11,979 nucleotides of DNA from an uncultured Allobaculum sp. (lineage in GTDB: Bacteria; Bacillota_I; Bacilli_A; Erysipelotrichales; Erysipelotrichaceae), in NCBI GenBank assembly GCA_910577085.1, contig CAJTLE010000092.1, positions 1-11,979 of the forward strand, written 5' to 3'. How positions within the stretch are numbered: position 1 is the first letter of the stretch; the number at the start of each line of letters is the position of its first letter. The position numbers and the translations under genes were made by a program. The notes beneath the pieces were generated by a model. It was not told the DNA's origin. It saw nothing but the letters and a program-made list of their open reading frames with translations, and made no database searches. Below are positions 4,808 to 11,979 of the stretch, piece by piece.

Positions 4808-6221
4808 ATTTCTTTTCCAGATCGAATCCGAAGTAGTCAACAGCGTTGTTGTAGCTGATGCCTTTTACGATTGGTTCGAGCAGATCATCATCAGCTGGGA
4901 ATTCACCATCTTCTACCCACTGACCGATCAGGTTGCACATGATGCGACGGAAGTATTCGTGTCTTGGGTAGGACAGGAAGGAACGGCTGTCGGTTAACAT
5001 GCCGACAAAGTTGCCAAGCAGACCGAGGTTAGCCAGGGAAGTCATCTGTTTGATCATGCCGGTTTTGTTATCGTTGAACCACCATGCAGAACCCTGCTGG
5101 ATTTTGCCGACAGCATCAGAGTTCTGGAAGCAGCCAATTACAGTACCGATCAGTTCATCGTCAGCTGGGTTCAGGGAGTAGATGATTGTTTTTGGCAGGC
5201 CGGAGTTGGAGTTTACCGCATTCAGGAAGCCGGACAGTTCAGAAGCTGGAGCGTAGTTGGAGATGCAGTCAAAACCAGTATCTGGTCCCATTTTTTCGTA
5301 CATCTTGGTGTTGTTGTCACGCAGGCATCCGTAGTGAAGCTGCATAACCCAGTTTCTGTTCTTGTATTCGCCAGCAAGGAATTTCAGCAGAGCTGTCTTG
5401 TAGGCATCTACTTCGTGAGCAGTGAGTTCTTCACCATTTCTCTTCTTAGCGAAGATGGCTTCGATTTCTTCGTCAGCTGCAGGTACGTTTACAACGTAAT
5501 CTAAGCCGTGGTCAGATACGGAGCATCCGTTTTCCTGGAAGAAGTCGAGGCGGTTCACCAGCGCTTTTTTCAGATCTTCGAAAGTGTTAATTTCGATACC
5601 AGCAGCGTTTGCAAGCTTGTTGATGTATTCGTTGAAATCTGGCTTGTTGATGTTTGTTGCCTTGTCTGGACGCCATGCAGGCAGAACCTGAACGTCAAAG
5701 GTTTCGTCTTCTTTGAGCAGTTTGTGCCATTTCAGATCATCGATTGGATCATCAGTCGTGCAAAGCAGAGTTACATTGGATTTTTTGATGAGGTTGCGAA
5801 CAGACATATCGTCCTGCTGCAGTTTTGCATTAGCGAGATCCCAGACTTCTTTCGCTGTTTTTTCGCTTAATACGCCATCATAGTCGAAGAAACGCTGCAA
5901 TTCGAGGTGAGACCAGTGGTAGAGGGGGTTGCCAATGGCTTTGTCGAGAGTTTTAGCGTAGTTATAGAATTTTTCCCAGTCGGAAGAATCACCGGTGATG
6001 TATTTTTCATCGATGCCGTTGGAACGCATCTGACGCCATTTGTAGTGGTCGCCGCCCAGCCATACTTCAGTGATGTTGTTGAATTTGCGATCTTCATAGA
6101 TTTCCTGAGGGTTGATGTGGCAGTGGTAATCCAGTACAGGAACCTGAGAAGCGAAGTCGTGGTACAGGTGTTTAGCTTCATCAGTTTTCAGCAGGAAATC
6201 CTTATCCATGAATTTTTTCAT
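4806..6221 (-). CDS. uxaC: Glucuronate (uronate) isomerase
   Basis: A 471-residue cytosolic enzyme (EC 5.3.1.12) that converts D-galacturonate to D-tagaturonate and D-glucuronate to D-fructuronate. Length matches the usual ~470. It belongs to the amidohydrolase-like superfamily: the metal-binding HxH is His33/His35 in VLDYHCHINPQEIYED, and the C-terminal signature has Asp411 in MLTDSRSFLSYPRHEYFRR. The central WLGGDHYKWRQMR and LLCTTDDPIDDL segments are also characteristic. I start at ATG 6221-6219, nine bases after AAGGAG; an upstream 17-codon extension has no ribosome site. It is transcribed away from uxaA-uxaB, whose products use tagaturonate, so the catabolic set is split over a divergent promoter region. 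The sequence is intact. Confidence 0.97.
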   Translation of the reverse strand: MKKFMDKDFLLKTDEAKHLYHDFASQVPVLDYHCHINPQEIYEDRKFNNITEVWLGGDHYKWRQMRSNGIDEKYITGDSSDWEKFYNYAKTLDKAIGNPLYHWSHLELQRFFDYDGVLSEKTAKEVWDLANAKLQQDDMSVRNLIKKSNVTLLCTTDDPIDDLKWHKLLKEDETFDVQVLPAWRPDKATNINKPDFNEYINKLANAAGIEINTFEDLKKALVNRLDFFQENGCSVSDHGLDYVVNVPAADEEIEAIFAKKRNGEELTAHEVDAYKTALLKFLAGEYKNRNWVMQLHYGCLRDNNTKMYEKMGPDTGFDCISNYAPASELSGFLNAVNSNSGLPKTIIYSLNPADDELIGTVIGCFQNSDAVGKIQQGSAWWFNDNKTGMIKQMTSLANLGLLGNFVGMLTDSRSFLSYPRHEYFRRIMCNLIGQWVEDGEFPADDDLLEPIVKGISYNNAVDYFGFDLEKK

Positions 6222-6364
6222 ATCTGTATTCTCCTTAAACGATTTCGATATCTGTAAAAAGCAGGTAAGCATCTAAACCTAATCATAGTTGAAAATGATC
6301 GGGAAAACAGCTCAGAGAATCAGCTCTAAGGTGAACTGTAAGCCCTTCAGGCTCTTTCCAGATG

Positions 6365-6380
6365 TGGAAACCTTTACACA
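6365..6380 (-). promoter_or_regulatory. Operator-like element at the uxaC promoter
   Basis: Read in the direction of uxaC, TGTGTAAAGGTTTCCA lies four bases after the candidate -10. Its counterpart at the uxaA promoter is TGTGTAAGCCTTTACC. The core of either differs from a typical catabolite-responsive or LacI-family site (TGWAANCGNTNWCA) at about two positions. Either CcpA or a dedicated uronate repressor could bind. TTTCCA-N4-TGGAAA (6355-6370) overlaps it. Confidence 0.45.
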
Positions 6381-6384
6381 ACAG

Positions 6385-6413
6385 AGTTTACAGAAATACA
6401 GCCTGTGGTGCAA
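6385..6413 (-). promoter_or_regulatory. Candidate uxaC promoter
   Basis: On the minus strand, TTGCAC (6413-6408), 17-bp spacer and TAAACT (6390-6385) fit a moderate sigma-A promoter, giving a leader of about 155 nt. Other weak boxes lie upstream (TATAAA near 6495-6503), so the choice is uncertain. Confidence 0.35.
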
Positions 6414-6600
6414 GGGAAAACAGAGAAAAAACGCAAAAAAATTCAAATCATACATTCTGTCGAAAATATCGGAAATCGTTGATGAATAAAGTTTATTTTA
6501 TAAGTCATCCAAATTGACATATTTGAATGTAAGGGGTTTAGATAAAAGACGCATGAGGGAATGACTTGAAAAGTTCTGCAAAATTTCTTAAGGATTCCCA

Positions 6601-6630
6601 TTGACACAGGTATGGAAGAAACTGTATAAA
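6601..6630 (+). promoter_or_regulatory. uxaA-uxaB promoter
   Basis: TTGACA (6601-6606), 18-bp spacer and TATAAA (6625-6630) form a near-consensus promoter; the start should lie near 6637. A second TTGACA at 6514-6519 with TTAGAT (6538-6543) is a weaker alternative. Confidence 0.7.
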
Positions 6631-6631
6631 A

Positions 6632-6680
6632 TGTGTAAGCCTTTACCCATAAGACGGGTAAAACAACGTGTTCAAGGCTT
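6632..6680 (+). promoter_or_regulatory. Operator-like element and structured uxaA leader
   Basis: TGTGTAAGCCTTTACC (6632-6647) starts one base after the -10 and covers the likely transcription start; it shares 11 of 16 bases with the uxaC-side element. It overlaps TTTACCC-N7-GGGTAAA (6642-6662), a perfect 7-bp inverted repeat, enclosed by AAGCCTT (6637-6643) and AAGGCTT (6674-6680). The repeat may be a repressor site, a 5' RNA hairpin, or both. Confidence 0.45.
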
Positions 6681-6709
6681 AAAAGGATTGAACGAAAGGA
6701 TTGAAACGT

Positions 6710-8194
6710 ATGGAAAAGAAATGGATTCAGATTCATCCTTCCGACAAGGTTGCTGTCGCACTGACGCCATTAGCGAAAGGCGAAAAAATCGAACTGGCAG
6801 ATCGCACAATTGAACTGCAGGAAGATATTGCCCAGGGACATAAATTTGCTCTGGTGCCAATGAGCGAAGGAGAAACTGTAATTAAGTATGGTCAGCCAAT
6901 CGGAAAGCTGACTGCCCCAGTCCAGGCTGGTGGATGGGTGCACATTCACAATATGAAAACCCGCCTGGGCGATCTTCTCGAATACACCTATACCCCCGAA
7001 GTGAAACAGATCGAGAAGCAGGAAGAAAAAACATTCATGGGTTACCGACGTGCCAATGGCAAGGTTGGTGTCCGCAATGAAATCTGGATTATCCCAACCG
7101 TTGGCTGTGTAAACAACATCGCACAGGCCATCGAAAAAGGCGCAAGCCATGTTGTATCCGAAAACATCGAAGCAGTTGCTGCTTTCCCACATCCATATGG
7201 ATGCTCCCAGATGGGCGGCGACCAGGAAAACACCAGACAGATTCTGGCGGACCTGATCGAACACCCAAATGCTGGCGGCGTGCTGGTTCTGGGTCTTGGA
7301 TGTGAAAACTCCAATATCGATGTACTGAAAAACTATCTCAAGGATTACGATCCTGAACGAGTTGAATTCCTTGTCTGCCAGGATGTTGAAGACGAAATTG
7401 CAGAAGGAATCAAACGTGTTGAAAAACTGGCCGAAAAGATGAAGGACGATCACCGTGAACTGGTTGGAACTTCCAATCTGATTATCGGCATGAAATGCGG
7501 TGGATCGGATGGCCTTTCCGGCATTACCGCAAACCCAACCGTTGGCGGTTTCTCTGACCTGCTGATTGCTCAGGGAGGAACCACCATTCTGACCGAAGTG
7601 CCAGAAATGTTTGGTGCCGAAACGCTGCTGATGAACCGTGCACAGAATGAAGAAATCTTCAATGAAACAGTTGATCTGATCAACGGCTTTAAAGAATACT
7701 TCAAATCGCACAACCAGACTGTTTATGAAAACCCATCCCCAGGAAACAAAAAAGGTGGTATCTCCACTCTGGAAGATAAATCCTTAGGATGCACGCAGAA
7801 AGCTGGATCTGCTCCAGTTGAAGGCGTTCTGAAGTATGGCGAACAGGTGAAAAAACATGGTCTGAATCTGTTAAGTGCACCTGGAAATGACCTGGTTGCT
7901 TCGACTGCTCTTGCAGCCAGCGGCGCTCAGATTGTTTTATTTACAACCGGACGCGGCACACCATTTGCTTCTCCAGTTCCAACGATGAAGATTTCGTCCA
8001 ACTCCCGTCTTGCCCAGGGCAAACACAACTGGATTGACTTCAACTGCGGCGCACTGCTTGAAAACAAGACTCTGGCTGAACTGAGTCAGGATCTGTTTGA
8101 TGAAGTCATTGCAGTAGCCAGCGGTAAACAGGTAGCCAGCGAAAGAGCCGGCTTCCACGATATGGCAATTTTTAAACAGGGTGTAACCCTCTAA
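6710..8194 (+). CDS. uxaA: Altronate dehydratase
   Basis: A 494-residue cytosolic enzyme (EC 4.2.1.7) that removes water from D-altronate to give 2-keto-3-deoxy-D-gluconate, the third step of galacturonate breakdown. Length matches the family (~495). Residues 1-100 form the small SAF-type domain (HPSDKVAVALTPLAKGE near 9-25). Residues 110-494 are the large galactarate/altronate dehydratase domain, with GYRRANGKVGVRNEIWIIPT (111-130), Cys133 in TVGCVNN, Cys165 in HPYGCSQMGGD, Cys198 in GLGCENSN, MKCGGSDGLSGITANP and PSPGNKKGGISTLEDKS. The family needs a divalent metal, typically Fe2+. I start at ATG 6710, nine bases after AAAGGA; a TTG nine bases upstream in frame is too close to that site. 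uxaB follows after 31 bp, so the two are cotranscribed. Confidence 0.97.
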   Translation: MEKKWIQIHPSDKVAVALTPLAKGEKIELADRTIELQEDIAQGHKFALVPMSEGETVIKYGQPIGKLTAPVQAGGWVHIHNMKTRLGDLLEYTYTPEVKQIEKQEEKTFMGYRRANGKVGVRNEIWIIPTVGCVNNIAQAIEKGASHVVSENIEAVAAFPHPYGCSQMGGDQENTRQILADLIEHPNAGGVLVLGLGCENSNIDVLKNYLKDYDPERVEFLVCQDVEDEIAEGIKRVEKLAEKMKDDHRELVGTSNLIIGMKCGGSDGLSGITANPTVGGFSDLLIAQGGTTILTEVPEMFGAETLLMNRAQNEEIFNETVDLINGFKEYFKSHNQTVYENPSPGNKKGGISTLEDKSLGCTQKAGSAPVEGVLKYGEQVKKHGLNLLSAPGNDLVASTALAASGAQIVLFTTGRGTPFASPVPTMKISSNSRLAQGKHNWIDFNCGALLENKTLAELSQDLFDEVIAVASGKQVASERAGFHDMAIFKQGVTL

Positions 8195-8225
8195 ACCAAA
8201 GAAAGGATCACAAAGGATCAATAAC

Positions 8226-9719
8226 ATGAAAAAACTCTCTTATGAAACTCTGAAAGAACAGGGTTACGATGGTTATCTTCTCGAAAACGCACCAGAAAAA
8301 GTGCTGCAGTTCGGTGAAGGAAACTTCATGCGTGCTTTCGTTGACTATTTCTTCAACGAAATGAACAAGAAAGCCGGCTTTAACGGCAAAGTTGTTCTGG
8401 TACAGCCAATCGGTAATGGCTCTTTCCGTCTGAACGACAAAATCAATGAACAGGATGGCCTGTACACTCTGTACCTGCAGGGTTTCCAGGATGGCAAAGA
8501 AGTCAGAGAAAAAGAAATCATGTCCTCTGTTTCCCGCTGCCTGAATGCTTATGAAGACTGGGATAAAGTTCTTGAAACTGCTTCTAACCCAGATCTGCGT
8601 TTCATTTCCTGCAACACCACTGAAGCTGGAATCCACTATGATCCTTCCTGCAAGCTCGAAGATGCACCAGCAGCTTCCTATCCTGCAAAACTGACTCAGT
8701 ATCTGTACAAGAGATGGCAGAATGGTCTGCCAGGATTCATCATTCTGGCCTGCGAGCTGATTGATGACAACGGTAAAGAACTGAAAAAAGATGTTCAGCT
8801 CCATGCTAAAGACTGGAATCTGCCAGAAGAATTCCAGAAATGGATCGATGAAGAAAACGTATTCTGCTCCACACTCGTTGACCGTATCGTAACTGGTTAT
8901 CCAAGAGCTGAAGCCGCTAAACTGACTGAAGAAAACGGCTACGAAGACAACGTTATGGATACAGGTGAAATCTTCGGTGTATGGGTAATCGAAGGACCAC
9001 AGTCCATCTACGATGAACTGCCAATCAAAGAAGCCGGTCTGCCAATCCTGGTAACTGACAACCACAAACCATACAAAGAAAGAAAAGTCCGCATCCTGAA
9101 CGGTGCCCACACTTCCATGGTTTTAGGTGCATTCCTGGCTGGCCAGAGCATTGTACGTGACTGCATGTATGATCCAACTATCTCTGCTTACATGAACGAA
9201 GCCATCTACAATGAAATCATCCCAACTCTGTCTTTACCAGCTGAAGACTGCAAAGAATTCGCAGCTGCTGTTACTGAACGTTTCAAAAACCCGTTCATCG
9301 GCCACGCTCTGTTAGCCATTTCTCTGAACTCCACCTCAAAATGGAAAGCCAGAGTTATGCCTTCCTTAGTTGGTTATGTTGAAAAATTCGGCAAACTGCC
9401 AAAAGCTCTGTCAACTTCTCTGGCAAGCTATATTGCATTCTACAGAGGTCATGAACTGACTGCCGATGGTCTCAAAGGCATCAACCCTGTAACCAAAGAA
9501 GAATACATGATCAAAGACGATCCAGAAGTTCTGGAATTCTATGCTGCCAACGCTGGCCTGCCAAACAAAGAACTCGTTCACAAAGTTCTGTCCAACAAAG
9601 ACTTCTGGGACCGCGATTTAACTGAAATCGAAGGTCTTGAAGATGCAGTTGTTGAAGCCCTGGATACCATCGACCAGAAGGGTGCAATGGCTGCTATGGA
9701 AGCCTGCCTCGAAAAGTAA
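8226..9719 (+). CDS. uxaB: Tagaturonate reductase (altronate oxidoreductase)
   Basis: A 497-residue NAD(H)-dependent enzyme (EC 1.1.1.58) reducing D-tagaturonate to D-altronate, second step of galacturonate use. It is a member of the polyol-specific long-chain dehydrogenase (mannitol dehydrogenase) family. The N-terminal nucleotide-binding motif is LQFGEGNFMRAFVDYF (residues 27-42). The catalytic K-x4-N-x2-H signature is Lys287, Asn292 and His295 in KVRILNGAHTS. The LQFGEGNF opening and length favour UxaB over fructuronate reductase UxuB, as does linkage to uxaA. ATG 8226 follows AAAGGA (8211-8216) by nine bases. The coding sequence is intact and ends in a TAA that lies inside the first arm of the terminator. 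Confidence 0.95.
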   Translation: MKKLSYETLKEQGYDGYLLENAPEKVLQFGEGNFMRAFVDYFFNEMNKKAGFNGKVVLVQPIGNGSFRLNDKINEQDGLYTLYLQGFQDGKEVREKEIMSSVSRCLNAYEDWDKVLETASNPDLRFISCNTTEAGIHYDPSCKLEDAPAASYPAKLTQYLYKRWQNGLPGFIILACELIDDNGKELKKDVQLHAKDWNLPEEFQKWIDEENVFCSTLVDRIVTGYPRAEAAKLTEENGYEDNVMDTGEIFGVWVIEGPQSIYDELPIKEAGLPILVTDNHKPYKERKVRILNGAHTSMVLGAFLAGQSIVRDCMYDPTISAYMNEAIYNEIIPTLSLPAEDCKEFAAAVTERFKNPFIGHALLAISLNSTSKWKARVMPSLVGYVEKFGKLPKALSTSLASYIAFYRGHELTADGLKGINPVTKEEYMIKDDPEVLEFYAANAGLPNKELVHKVLSNKDFWDRDLTEIEGLEDAVVEALDTIDQKGAMAAMEACLEK

Positions 9720-9749
9720 GTCGGATTGTCGCAGACTGACTTGCTTTTT
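9716..9749 (+). terminator. Terminator of uxaA-uxaB
   Basis: GTAAGTCGG (9716-9724) and CTGACTTGC (9736-9744) pair at all nine positions with two G-T wobbles around an 11-nt loop, then TTTTT (9745-9749). The uxaB stop codon (9717-9719) is in the first arm. Confidence 0.7.
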
Positions 9750-9885
9750 GACTTGGATTTACCAATTCCCCAAAAGTGAAAGAGCGCTGCAATTTGCAGT
9801 TGATCACCAAAACCAGGTCCCTTTTCACAACACTTGATGAATCAGTGAATCAGATCGTCAGAATACCGCTGACAAATCAAAATAG

Positions 9886-9927
9886 AAAGAGCAGTTTTCC
9901 CATCGCACAGGAAAACTGCTCTTTTTT
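9886..9927. terminator. Second, very strong intrinsic terminator
   Basis: Arms 9886-9900 and 9910-9924 (AAAGAGCAGTTTTCC and complement) form a perfect 15-bp stem with a 9-nt loop and six T (9922-9927). It backs up the weaker wobble-containing terminator 170 bp upstream and could also serve the minus strand. Confidence 0.85.
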
Positions 9928-10108
9928 GTCGGGTTCAGATTAAAAAGATAAACAAAAAGGATGTTTTTCAAAAACTCTAAGAAGCTGAATCAACGATCGG
10001 CTTAAAAAACATTAAAGTCACGAGGAAAGTCCATTTTCGAATAGTTTATTATCATAATATCATTATACTAAATAATCATAATAATTAAATTATATTATTA
10101 AAATCCAT
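9928..10108. other. Gene-free spacer with a very AT-rich tract
   Basis: No ORF with a ribosome site is seen. Bases 10040-10103 are almost entirely A and T, with short repeated ATAAT/ATTAT words. The tract lies between terminators of convergent units, where such DNA is common; I see no origin-type boxes. Confidence 0.5.
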
Positions 10109-10151
10109 AAAAAAAAGAGGCTGCACGGATCTAAAAATCCGTTACAGCCCC
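10109..10151 (-). terminator. Terminator of the lipoprotein gene
   Basis: On the minus strand GGGGCTG (10151-10145), ACGGAT (10142-10137), a six-base loop, ATCCGT and CAGCCTC form a long interrupted stem ending in eight T (10116-10109). It closes the leftward unit that starts in the secreted-protein gene. Confidence 0.85.
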
Positions 10152-10270
10152 TGAAGGACAATGAAGAACAAAAGACTGATGGGGCGGGCAGCGGGTGCAG
10201 TCAGCGAGTACAGTTCAAATGAACAACAAATCCGTTCAGCCAGAATGGCCGATTTGATCGGTCAAAGACA

Positions 10271-10915
10271 CTAACCGGCAATGGTAAAGGCAAGCGGCTG
10301 AGCCTGTACGGTAAGGCCCGAGCCATCACTGACCAGAACAGAAAGCGAATAATCGCCATCCAGCCATGGCGTTCCGGGGTTGATCGGAAGCCCGGTATTC
10401 AGATCGTAAAGAACAAAGCCAGCTTTGCCGGAAACCAGATCCTGCGAAGAAATCCATTCCAGGCTGACCGTTTGGTCGGCCCGTTTCATGGCAGCATGAA
10501 CACAGTTTTGAATCGAGAAGTCTGCAGCGGAAACAGGTCCTTCAGGCGTGATCAGCTCAATGGCCGGATTTTCTGTTGAACGAATCCAGACGTTGACCGT
10601 TTCTGATCCGACAACCTGATTGTTTTGATCCACGACCTGCAGTTCAGCCTGCTGAACTTCCATGGTTTTGGACTGATCATAGTTTAGTACCGCTTTCAGA
10701 TCTGGATCGGTGATCAAAACCAGAGAGCCAAGATCCGGATCGATGGTATCCGGCTCCACGCCATATTCCGTTATGCCAGTAAAAGCATAGCCGACAGCTG
10801 AGGATTCAGAGGCGGCAGACGAAGAGGATGTGAACGAAGAAGAATTGTTGCAGGCACTCGTGAATAAAACTGTTGGAATTAGGAGAATCCCAAATAATGT
10901 ATGTAAGTATTTCAT
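10271..10915 (-). CDS. Putative surface lipoprotein, family unknown
   Basis: A 214-residue protein with a lipoprotein signal: MKYLHTLFGILLIPTVLF, then TSAC, giving lipid attachment at Cys22 (Thr at -3 is less usual). A serine-rich flexible stretch follows (about residues 24-40), typical of anchored proteins, and then an acidic, beta-rich domain with no enzymatic motif that I recognise. I use the ATG at 10915-10913; the TTG at 10924 is in frame but no better supported, and neither has a strong ribosome site. The gene starts 45 bp after the stop of the secreted-protein gene, so they are probably cotranscribed. It ends before a strong terminator. Compared with many neighbours it uses GC-rich codons. 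The function is unknown; binding or structural roles at the cell surface are only guesses. Confidence 0.75.
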   Translation of the reverse strand: MKYLHTLFGILLIPTVLFTSACNNSSSFTSSSSAASESSAVGYAFTGITEYGVEPDTIDPDLGSLVLITDPDLKAVLNYDQSKTMEVQQAELQVVDQNNQVVGSETVNVWIRSTENPAIELITPEGPVSAADFSIQNCVHAAMKRADQTVSLEWISSQDLVSGKAGFVLYDLNTGLPINPGTPWLDGDYSLSVLVSDGSGLTVQAQPLAFTIAG

Positions 10916-10960
10916 ATTAAGCAACTTTCGTTATAAGATGGTTTTAGATTTGCTAACGTT

Positions 10961-11575
10961 CTATCCAGCGTAATTATATAATGGCAGCGTATATACTCCA
11001 GAAACTGTTCGACTCGGACCTCTATGGTAATAAGTGCCGCTGCTTGCAGCTCCGATGGATACCCAGCCAGCAGAGGCTCCGGCATTAATTGAATGCCCGG
11101 TAGTAGTTTGTAATTGCAAAATCTGGCTGACCGAAAGTTGAGAGCCGCCATTGAGAATTGAAGCGCTTGGGGAACTCTGTGAAGCGATTGTATAAGAACC
11201 GCTACCCAATGAAACTACTGGACCGAGTCTGATAGAGACGAATTGAGCATAGTTCTTATTGCTAATTGTGACGGTAGTCATGTTCATATTTACAGTCCAG
11301 GTTACTGGGACCGACTCGCCACTGATTCCAGCATAACTGCCATTAACATAGTAATCAGCGATATAAGTACTAGCCCGATTGACTGATAAAGAAGCAAGTT
11401 CAAAATCTGTCGATTTTTCAAACGCCTGTAATACTTCTTCGGCTTCAATGTTTTTTAGTACATAAAGATCGTTAAGCTCGTCATAGCAAACTGATTCGGT
11501 TTGTACTTCCTGAATCTGATTGAGCTCATGAGCTGCGATCGGGGTTCCCTGACTGAAAACAAGCAGAGCTGTCAT
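10961..11575 (-). CDS. Secreted protein of unknown family, start likely disrupted
   Basis: The clear open frame from ATG 11575 gives 204 residues: a hydrophobic start (MTALLVFSQGTPIAA) and then a mature part rich in Ser, Thr, Val and Tyr without charged clusters (for example TWTVNMNMTTVTISNKNY), suggesting a beta-sheet, extracellular domain. No family is recognised. The start looks truncated: in the same frame, an ATG at 11605-11603 is followed by AAA and then TAG (11599-11597). Ignoring the stop, the sequence MK-stop-LRKLFSTMTALLVFSQG is a complete signal peptide with a basic n-region. From ATG 11575 alone that basic region is absent and no ribosome site is visible, so export may fail. It may be a pseudogene or be poorly expressed. 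The putative lipoprotein gene follows 45 bp downstream. Confidence 0.6.
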   Translation of the reverse strand: MTALLVFSQGTPIAAHELNQIQEVQTESVCYDELNDLYVLKNIEAEEVLQAFEKSTDFELASLSVNRASTYIADYYVNGSYAGISGESVPVTWTVNMNMTTVTISNKNYAQFVSIRLGPVVSLGSGSYTIASQSSPSASILNGGSQLSVSQILQLQTTTGHSINAGASAGWVSIGAASSGTYYHRGPSRTVSGVYTLPLYNYAG

Positions 11576-11626
11576 CGTTGAAAATAATTTTCTTAACTAT
11601 TTCATATTCAATGCAATCACAGTGAT

Positions 11627-11668
11627 GAAGAAGGAAGATTGCTTTCATCTCCTTTATAATCCTTCTTC
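11627..11668 (-). promoter_or_regulatory. Hairpin in the leader of the secreted-protein gene
   Basis: GAAGAAGGA and TCCTTCTTC (11627-11635 and 11660-11668) pair over 9 bp with a 24-nt loop. On the minus strand the loop contains AAAGGAG (11655-11649), an excellent ribosome site, but 43 bases before the ATG at 11605 and directly abutting another, unused ATG. What it once served is unclear. Confidence 0.4.
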
Positions 11669-11706
11669 TGATAGTTAAATGCATGCTATCTCTATGGATG
11701 ATAAGA

Positions 11707-11826
11707 ATGGCTAAGCAAATGACTAAAAGGGATAATTATGGTTTATCGGCCTCCTTTTACAGGGAACAATTGTCGATCATTCGAAGAGAAGCTCTGATTA
11801 AGTTTCTAGAAGGTTGCGAACAGTAA
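11707..11826 (+). CDS. Small 39-codon ORF, unrecognised
   Basis: From ATG 11707 to TAA 11824-11826 the frame gives a protein-like 39 residues: basic start (MAKQMTKRDNYG), then an amphipathic part (LSASFYREQLSIIRREALI, ending KFLEGCEQ). The frame stays open upstream to 11629, with further ATGs at 11683 and 11698, but no ribosome site is seen at any. It could be the C-terminal remnant of a longer gene. Nothing else is evident from 11827 to 11979 except GCC-GAAA-GGC and five T on the minus strand (11930-11916), too short to call a terminator. Confidence 0.25.
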   Translation: MAKQMTKRDNYGLSASFYREQLSIIRREALIKFLEGCEQ

Positions 11827-11979
11827 TCATTCTTGATGCGTTAAATAGTATTATCGCTCGAAAAACATGTACTTTCTTAGTCTACTATGGTACAAATTGT
11901 AACTTATTGTACTTCAAAAAGCCTTTCGGCAGTAAATTGGAGTCATCATAGCCCTCGAAAAAACAGGTTTTCCGTTGAA

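Noticed and set aside
6770..7711. A 313-codon open frame on the minus strand opposite uxaA, and a 300-codon one opposite uxaB (8208-9110)
   Set aside because: Both are complete antisense shadows of well-identified enzymes, with Phe/Gln/Cys-rich unnatural composition and no ribosome site.
10040..10103. AT-rich tract considered as a replication origin or unwinding element
   Set aside because: No DnaA-box cluster or replication gene is nearby; AT-rich spacers between terminators are common.

Overview
The window looks like the chromosome of a low-to-moderate GC Gram-positive bacterium (Bacillota). Erysipelotrichia or a neighbouring gut clostridial lineage is my best guess, unproven from sequence alone. 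Reasons: strong AGGAGG/AAGGAG ribosome sites, TTGACA/TATAAT promoters, many intrinsic terminators, lipobox and Sec signal peptides, and a small membrane/XRE operon of a kind I know from Bacillota.

Layout. (1) 1-182: perhaps the last codons of a rightward gene, then nothing clear. (2) 183-887, minus: a secreted C39-like papain-fold cysteine peptidase. (3) 888-1737: no large gene, but much structure: a minus-strand 38-codon hydrophobic peptide ORF whose start lies in a hairpin, oppositely directed promoter-like signals near 1295-1344, and a candidate ~240-nt rightward RNA ending in a 17-bp terminator. (4) about 1.6-3.35 kb, minus: an insertion sequence with an intact DDE transposase (DUF772 + DDE, IS1182/IS5-like), a terminator hairpin in its leader and another around its stop codon. 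(5) 3397-4506, plus: a 15-bp triple tandem repeat, a promoter with two operator copies, and a three-gene operon with ATGA overlaps (DUF6442-like membrane protein, XRE regulator, small three-helix membrane protein). (6) 4507-4800: gene-poor DNA with a 27-nt palindrome. (7) 4806-9719: galacturonate genes, uxaC leftward and uxaA-uxaB rightward from a 488-bp divergent regulatory region. (8) 9720-10270: terminators and an AT-rich spacer. (9) 10271-11605, minus: a putative lipoprotein and an upstream secreted protein whose natural start appears to be broken by a TAG at codon 3. (10) 11606-11979: no confident gene.

How the genes work together. UxaC isomerises galacturonate to tagaturonate (or glucuronate to fructuronate), UxaB reduces tagaturonate to altronate, and UxaA dehydrates altronate to 2-keto-3-deoxygluconate. 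Transporter, KDG kinase and aldolase, and a dedicated regulator are not in the window. The uxaC and uxaA promoters each carry a related TGTGTAA-N3-TTT element next to the -10 box, suggesting one repressor for both arms. The XRE operon appears autoregulated through its paired palindromes. The most unexplained parts are the 1.0-1.57 kb structured region and the disrupted secreted-protein gene.
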